64,000 nt of DNA from Poriferisodalis sp965221945 (GTDB lineage: Bacteria > Actinomycetota > Acidimicrobiia > Acidimicrobiales > Poriferisodalaceae): positions 682,001-746,000 of the forward strand of contig NZ_OZ244925.1 of the NCBI RefSeq assembly GCF_965221945.1. Reading direction: 5' to 3'. Below are positions 59,650-64,000 of this stretch, piece after piece; position 1 is the first letter of the stretch; each line of letters opens with the position of its first letter. The notes beneath the pieces were generated by a model, which ran no database searches, had not been told where the DNA came from, and worked only from the letters and a program-made list of their open reading frames with translations. Both the position numbers and the translations under genes were made by a program.

Positions 59650-61122
59650 ATGACAGGCTCGAACAGCACAGATCCGAACCTCATGCCGGCCACCGAGCTG
59701 GCGTCGCTCATTCGCCACGGGGAGGTGTCGGCGACCGATGCGCTCGAGGGTGCAATCGAGCGCTACGAGCGCTTCAACCCCGCGGTGAATGCTGTGATTC
59801 TCACCCGGATGTCCGAGGCGCGCGAGCGCGCTGCTGCAGCCGATGCTGCGCTGGCGGCGGGGGAGTGCTGGGGGCCGCTGCATGGCGTGCCGATGACCAT
59901 CAAGGAAGCCTTCGACTGGGCCGACACGCCATCGACGTGGGGCAATCCAGCCTGGGCCGCCAACGTGGCTGACACCGACGCCGTCACGGTGTTTCGGCTA
60001 CGGCAGGCGGGCGCGGTCATCTGGGGCAAGACCAACGTGCCGCTCCTGCTGGGCGACTGGCAGAGCTTCAACGACATCTACGGCTGCACCAACAATCCGT
60101 GGGATCTGACCCGTGTGCCGGGTGGCTCATCGGGCGGATCGGCGGTCGCACTGGCGACCGGCATGGCATCGCTGGAACTGGGCTCGGACATCGGGGCATC
60201 CATTCGCAACCCCGCGCACTACTGCGGCGTATTCGGCCACAAGCCGACCTACGGGTTGGTGCCCGACGGGGGTCACGCCGTGCCTGGTGCGCTGGTCGGC
60301 AGCGATATCGCGGTGTGCGGCCCGCTGGCGCGCAGCGCCGCCGATCTGGATGTGGCGCTTGATGTGCTCGCCGGACCGTCCGGCTTCGACGCGAGCGGTT
60401 ACCGCGTGGCGCTGCAACCCGAACATCGCGACACGTTGGGGGCGTTCCGGGTGGGCGTCATGCTGGACACGCCGGTGATTCGCAACTCGACAGCCATGAT
60501 CGACACCTTGCAGCGGGCGGTGGATGCGCTGGCCGCTGCAGGAGCTGACGTCAGCGAAGCCACGCCCGACATCGACCAGCATGAATTCAACGAGAACTAC
60601 CTCATGCTGCTGCGAGCCGCCACGGGCGCGCTGGCCGACGACGCAATGTGGAACGACGCTCAGTCCCGTGCCCACCGGTACAACGACGGCGACGGGGACT
60701 ACCAATCGCTCGTCGATTACGCGATGACGATGACCCATCGCGAGTGGTTCGCTCACCACAACAAGCGCGAGGGCTACCGGCAAGCCTGGGCGAGGTTCTT
60801 CGACGACTACGACCTGCTGCTGTGCCCGATCGCAGCGTCGGCGGCGTTCGTCCATGACCACATGGGCACCCGGCCGACCCGCACCATCGACATCGACGGC
60901 CACCAGGAGCTTGGCGTGGACCAGCTCTTCTGGGCCGGCTGGAGCTGCAGCGTGTATCTGCCCGGCACTGTTGCACCCGCCGGACTGACCGCCGACGGGC
61001 TGAACTTGCCGGTCGGCATCCAGATCGTCGCCCCGCATCTCGGCGATCGCCGCTCGATCCGTTACGCCTCCCTCATCGAGCGAACCCTCGGCGGCTTCGT
61101 CTCACCGCCCGGCTACGAGTAG
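59650..61122 (+). CDS. Amidase signature family enzyme
   Basis: 490 residues from the ATG at 59650. Catalytic triad: Lys85 (PMTIKEAFDW), cis-Ser160 (VPGGSSGGSAVALA) and Ser184 (GSDIGASIRNPAHYCG). The tail with LFWAGWSCSVYLPGTVAPAG and LPVGIQIVAPHLGDR is typical. It hydrolyses an amide; the subfamily covers amidases, hydantoin-like and aryl amides. Placement after the aminotransferases and Rieske gene suggests the same pathway. It is not a GatA, since gatB and gatC are absent. Confidence 0.92.
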   Translation: MTGSNSTDPNLMPATELASLIRHGEVSATDALEGAIERYERFNPAVNAVILTRMSEARERAAAADAALAAGECWGPLHGVPMTIKEAFDWADTPSTWGNPAWAANVADTDAVTVFRLRQAGAVIWGKTNVPLLLGDWQSFNDIYGCTNNPWDLTRVPGGSSGGSAVALATGMASLELGSDIGASIRNPAHYCGVFGHKPTYGLVPDGGHAVPGALVGSDIAVCGPLARSAADLDVALDVLAGPSGFDASGYRVALQPEHRDTLGAFRVGVMLDTPVIRNSTAMIDTLQRAVDALAAAGADVSEATPDIDQHEFNENYLMLLRAATGALADDAMWNDAQSRAHRYNDGDGDYQSLVDYAMTMTHREWFAHHNKREGYRQAWARFFDDYDLLLCPIAASAAFVHDHMGTRPTRTIDIDGHQELGVDQLFWAGWSCSVYLPGTVAPAGLTADGLNLPVGIQIVAPHLGDRRSIRYASLIERTLGGFVSPPGYE

Positions 61123-61154
61123 CCGACTCTCCGATGGCGAGGCACTCCAGATCA

Positions 61155-61412
61155 CTATGGATCAGTTGAAGGCTCCGCGGCCTGAGACGGCGGCAAGCCT
61201 GCCGAACCGGCGGCCCCGACCGCAGCATCTGCTGGCATGCCGATCCCCAGATAGCCCTCAATGCGCGCGAGTCGCTGCCCATTGAGAGCGACCTCTGTGC
61301 GTACGTCGCCGACCTCAGCACGAACCTTGTCGGTGCTGCGCTGTTGGTGCCACACGATTGCTAGTACGGCGAGCACCATGGTGGCGATCTGCGCGAGCGC
61401 CGCGGCCGTCAT
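61155..61412 (-). CDS. Small membrane protein with coiled-coil segment
   Basis: 85 residues. An N-terminal membrane helix (LAQIATMVLAVLAIVW) is followed by a basic-then-acidic stretch KVRAEVGDVRTEVALNGQRL that should form a short coiled coil, then an alanine- and proline-rich tail. Such proteins are common in actinobacteria and of unknown role. It faces the amidase gene tail to tail. Confidence 0.6.
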   Translation of the reverse strand: MTAAALAQIATMVLAVLAIVWHQQRSTDKVRAEVGDVRTEVALNGQRLARIEGYLGIGMPADAAVGAAGSAGLPPSQAAEPSTDP

Positions 61413-61762
61413 GTCGCAACCCTACCAAACCCGCTACGGCCGAGCCTGTGACATTAATTGAAAACACTTGAAATTCTGTAAACCTACGACAGAAGCAGAT
61501 TCGTGTGTGCGCTGCGGGAGGCCTGTCGACACCGACCCACGTGTCGCCAGCCTCGGTGACTGCTTGGGATGAGGCAATGCCGAGATCTGTGTGTGGTCTA
61601 TTGGTTTGGACCGCTGACGGTGAATTCCAAGCGGTTGGACAATTTCCTGTCGTCGTCGGTGCAGATAGCCCCGCGCAGCCAGACCGTACAGAGCTCCCTT
61701 CCGGGGGGCGGAACCGCTCACGCGGATGCGCTTCATCGACATCATCTCCCGTCAACCCCAGC
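61413..61762. other. Gap, no gene recognised
   Basis: 350 bases between two leftward genes. The part around 61440-61500 is AT-rich for this genome, and probably holds the promoter of the 85-residue protein gene, but no clear -35/-10 pair could be fixed. Minus-strand frames here have poor composition. Confidence 0.4.
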
Positions 61763-64000
61763 TCACGGGACGACTGTGAAGATGGGCGAAATGGCGTAGA
61801 TCGGCCTGTGCTCGTCATCGTTGCCCGTGATGCGTCCCACAGTGACATCGACCGCGCCGACAGGAGCGGTGTTGTCGGCCGGGTCTCTCGGCGAGCCCGC
61901 AGCGACGAGCCCCATGTTGTTCGAACCCACCGGAAACTTCGGATCCGCGGCCCCCGAGGCGTCGCACCCGGTCCACACCATCGCGTTCTCGTGGAAATGG
62001 GCGGAGTTGCCGGTGACATAGGCGCCGTATTCGGTGTTCTCCCACTCGTCACCATAGAAATCGGAGTACTGCTCCACAATCAGCGTGGGACGGTCCTGCC
62101 AGCCGCCGTCCAGCCAATGGACCGGCACCGCGATGGAGCCCGCTTCCGCGATCTTGGTGTTCGTCACCGCGTCGACCGCAGCGGTGCACACCACCGCTGT
62201 GAACTGCGACGCGACCCTGTGGATGACCGGATCGGTGTACGGCTCGGCTGCTGGTTTGCCCGGGACAGGTTTACCCCGGACAAGGGTCCCCGCGGCTTCC
62301 TTTTGCACAAACGCGTTGTAGTCCTCTATGTCCCCCGATGTGGGCAGTATTCCGCGTTGTGTGACGAATACCAGCCTGAACTGGTCTCCCACCTCGGCAC
62401 CGTCGGGGATGTGCAGCCAGCTCGTGGTCACCGGGACACCGCGGGCCACGAAGGGGGCATTGTCGTTGACCACGGTGTACACCGCCAACTCCAGCACATC
62501 GCCGTTTGTGTCCGCCGACAGGCTGTCGAGGCCCTTGCCCCGGTAGAACGCGTCCGCCAAGCTGGCGCCCGACACAGCGCCCGAGTCCTCGCTGTTGCTG
62601 GAGGTCTTCGCCAGCCGGTGCGCGGTGCCGCGGTTGTGGCGCCACACCAGCACGTAGGAGGTGTCAGGCGCCAGATGCGTGTCCGGCGGCGCCTCGAAGA
62701 AGCTGTGGCCGGCCGCGAACTCGCTGGGGCTGAGGAGGTCGAACAGCTTGGCGCCCGGCAGCCCGCCCGCGTCGGCGTACACAGACACCGACACCGACGA
62801 CGGGCTGTCGGGGAGCCTGCCGTCGGAGCCCTCGATGTTGACGCCGATCCCCTGAAGCCGGTACCCGTACAACGCGGCATCGGACTCGGAATCATCGGTC
62901 TCGCAGCAACCGGTGGTAAAGCCCTGGGTGAGCACTGTGTCGGTGCTGTCGGCACTCACGTGGCTGTTGTCGGTTTGTCCGAGGTTTTGGACCATGGCGG
63001 CGAGGGGCTCGCCGAAGACGGCCATCAGCGGCGGGTCGCATCCGAACTCGGTTGCGTCTGTTGTGCCGTCGATGCTCACCCCGGTCGCGGCCGGCGCGTC
63101 CGCCGAGGTGGAGGTGGTGCAGGCGTGGCGGCTCAGGATTACGCCGCCCATCCGCTCGACCGAGCTGATGTCCTGGAAGAGCACGTATGAGTTGCAGGTC
63201 TCTGCCATCGTCATTTCGTCCGTCGTACACCCTCCGGGCACGGTCGCGCCCTGGGGGGCGGTGAACTCGTTGATGCCGAATATCTGGCGTGTGCTGGTCA
63301 TGCGGAACAGCTCGTCGCCCCCCGAGCGCACCTGCCAGGGGTTGGTGAAGCCCCCGTTGCGGGTTGTGGTGTCGTCGAGGCTGAACGTGACGCCGCGGAG
63401 GAGGTAGCGGTCCGCGGTCCCGACGGTGAACGCGACGCGGGGCTTGTCGCCGACCGACACGACTTCTTGGCCGTCGCCGGGTTGGGTATAGGTCGAGGCC
63501 AGGATGCCGCTTTGGCGCTGGGCGCCGTTGACGGCCATGCGCAGCACGCCGGTGTCCGAGCCCTTGTCCTGGAGCGTCGCTGCGGTCTCGCCGCCGGGGT
63601 CTTCATTGTCGGAGGTCGTCTCGTTGATCGACAAAGAGGCCCCGAAGCCTGACAGCACGACGAAGTAGTCGACGCCCTGGTACGCGAACGCGCCGGGCGG
63701 GGCGGTGAACTCGTTGAGGCCCACGGCGAACGAGTTCGGGTTGGCGAACTCGAACAGCTTGGTGTGCGCGGCCGCGGCGCGGCCGAACCCGGGCGGGGGC
63801 CCCGCCCACAGCGACACCGTCAAATCCGCGGGGGCTGCGGCCAGGTCGATCGACACGCCCGAGATCTCATAGCCCTGCCCGTGGGCGCCCAGCTCGAACC
63901 CCATCGCGTACTGGGCGGTGATGTTCTTGGCGGCAACGGGCGTCTGGGAGGTGTTGGCGACCAGCATCGACGCCGACAGCCGCGGCGCCAACGCGGCCAG
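61763..64000 (-). CDS. Large surface protein with repeated anchor-type domains, 5' end outside the window
   Basis: At least 745 residues, open past the right edge. Three parts are visible. Two beta-rich modules resemble 'choice-of-anchor R' domains: one near LVANTSQTPVAAKNITAQYA with GQGYEISGVSIDLAAAPADL, and one with YGYRLQGIGVNIEGSDGRLP and PDTSYVLVWRHNRGTA. A third beta-rich stretch (EFTAPQGATVPGGC) lies between them. The C-terminal part includes SEFAAGHSFFEAPPDTHLAP, WLDGGWQDRPTLIVEQY and NDDEHRPIYAISPIF. The chain is rich in Thr, Ser, Gly and Asp with few Lys, as in exported adhesin-like proteins. The signal peptide would lie outside the window. Confidence 0.75.
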   Translation of the reverse strand: MAALAPRLSASMLVANTSQTPVAAKNITAQYAMGFELGAHGQGYEISGVSIDLAAAPADLTVSLWAGPPPGFGRAAAAHTKLFEFANPNSFAVGLNEFTAPPGAFAYQGVDYFVVLSGFGASLSINETTSDNEDPGGETAATLQDKGSDTGVLRMAVNGAQRQSGILASTYTQPGDGQEVVSVGDKPRVAFTVGTADRYLLRGVTFSLDDTTTRNGGFTNPWQVRSGGDELFRMTSTRQIFGINEFTAPQGATVPGGCTTDEMTMAETCNSYVLFQDISSVERMGGVILSRHACTTSTSADAPAATGVSIDGTTDATEFGCDPPLMAVFGEPLAAMVQNLGQTDNSHVSADSTDTVLTQGFTTGCCETDDSESDAALYGYRLQGIGVNIEGSDGRLPDSPSSVSVSVYADAGGLPGAKLFDLLSPSEFAAGHSFFEAPPDTHLAPDTSYVLVWRHNRGTAHRLAKTSSNSEDSGAVSGASLADAFYRGKGLDSLSADTNGDVLELAVYTVVNDNAPFVARGVPVTTSWLHIPDGAEVGDQFRLVFVTQRGILPTSGDIEDYNAFVQKEAAGTLVRGKPVPGKPAAEPYTDPVIHRVASQFTAVVCTAAVDAVTNTKIAEAGSIAVPVHWLDGGWQDRPTLIVEQYSDFYGDEWENTEYGAYVTGNSAHFHENAMVWTGCDASGAADPKFPVGSNNMGLVAAGSPRDPADNTAPVGAVDVTVGRITGNDDEHRPIYAISPIFTVVP

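Noticed and set aside
1..64000. CRISPR array
   Set aside because: No set of 20-40 base direct repeats with regular spacers was found. The tandem repeats at 17.2 and 22.0 kb have no spacers.

Overview
The window is high-GC DNA of the actinobacterial type. The best pointer to the organism is the order cysO, cysM, lipoprotein, Rv1339-like metallo-beta-lactamase, rph, rdgB (35977-40267), which follows the mycobacterial cysO-cysM-rph region. Together with Rieske, molybdenum-hydroxylase and hydantoinase genes and a surface protein with repeated anchor-type domains, this suggests an uncultured member of class Acidimicrobiia. That assignment is an inference. No rRNA, tRNA or CRISPR array was found.

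Layout. 1-15831 is an accessory region. It holds hypothetical genes, a three-gene operon with Abi-C-like and TIGR02391 (Ymh) proteins (6319-3552), an HNH nuclease and an HNH remnant, a DUF4238 protein, a 5'-truncated dndB, a retropepsin-like protease with a DUF5678-like partner, diverged direct repeats, and a truncated copy of the gene that bounds the region on the right. 15832-27585 is metabolic: an alkylsulfatase-like hydrolase, a complete branched-chain amino-acid type ABC transporter (livK-H-M-G-F), RraA and HbpS/GlcG-like proteins separated by an IS982-type element, a frameshifted LLM flavin enzyme, a VOC protein and a quinone oxidoreductase. 27586-33157 is a second accessory island. It holds membrane proteins, a methyltransferase remnant with its middle deleted, DUF6338, and two facing copies of a two-gene AbiEii-like nucleotidyltransferase cassette. 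It ends in a partial copy of the quinone oxidoreductase.

33696-42195 is core: HpaB-type hydroxylase, smpB, cysO/cysM, lipoprotein, MBL phosphodiesterase-like protein, rph, rdgB, clpP and rpe. A two-gene insert (42355-43460) pairs a RusA-type resolvase with a restriction-nuclease-like/HEPN-like protein whose frame is broken by an early TAG. 43457-52301 returns to catabolism: thiolase, molybdenum hydroxylase, alpha/beta hydrolase and a fused hydantoinase A/B. An intact ISL3 element with an 8-bp target duplication and a dGTPase follow. A second catabolic group (55570-61122) has two class III aminotransferase paralogues around a Rieske oxygenase, plus an amidase. The right edge cuts a large surface protein.

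The most unusual points are the repeated architecture of the two islands (intact core gene, then cargo, then a diverged 3' copy of the same gene), the RusA plus AHJR/HEPN pair, the duplicated AbiEii-like cassettes with a partner unlike AbiEi, the Abi-type three-gene operon, and a family of intergenic hairpins at 48.2 and 58.1 kb.
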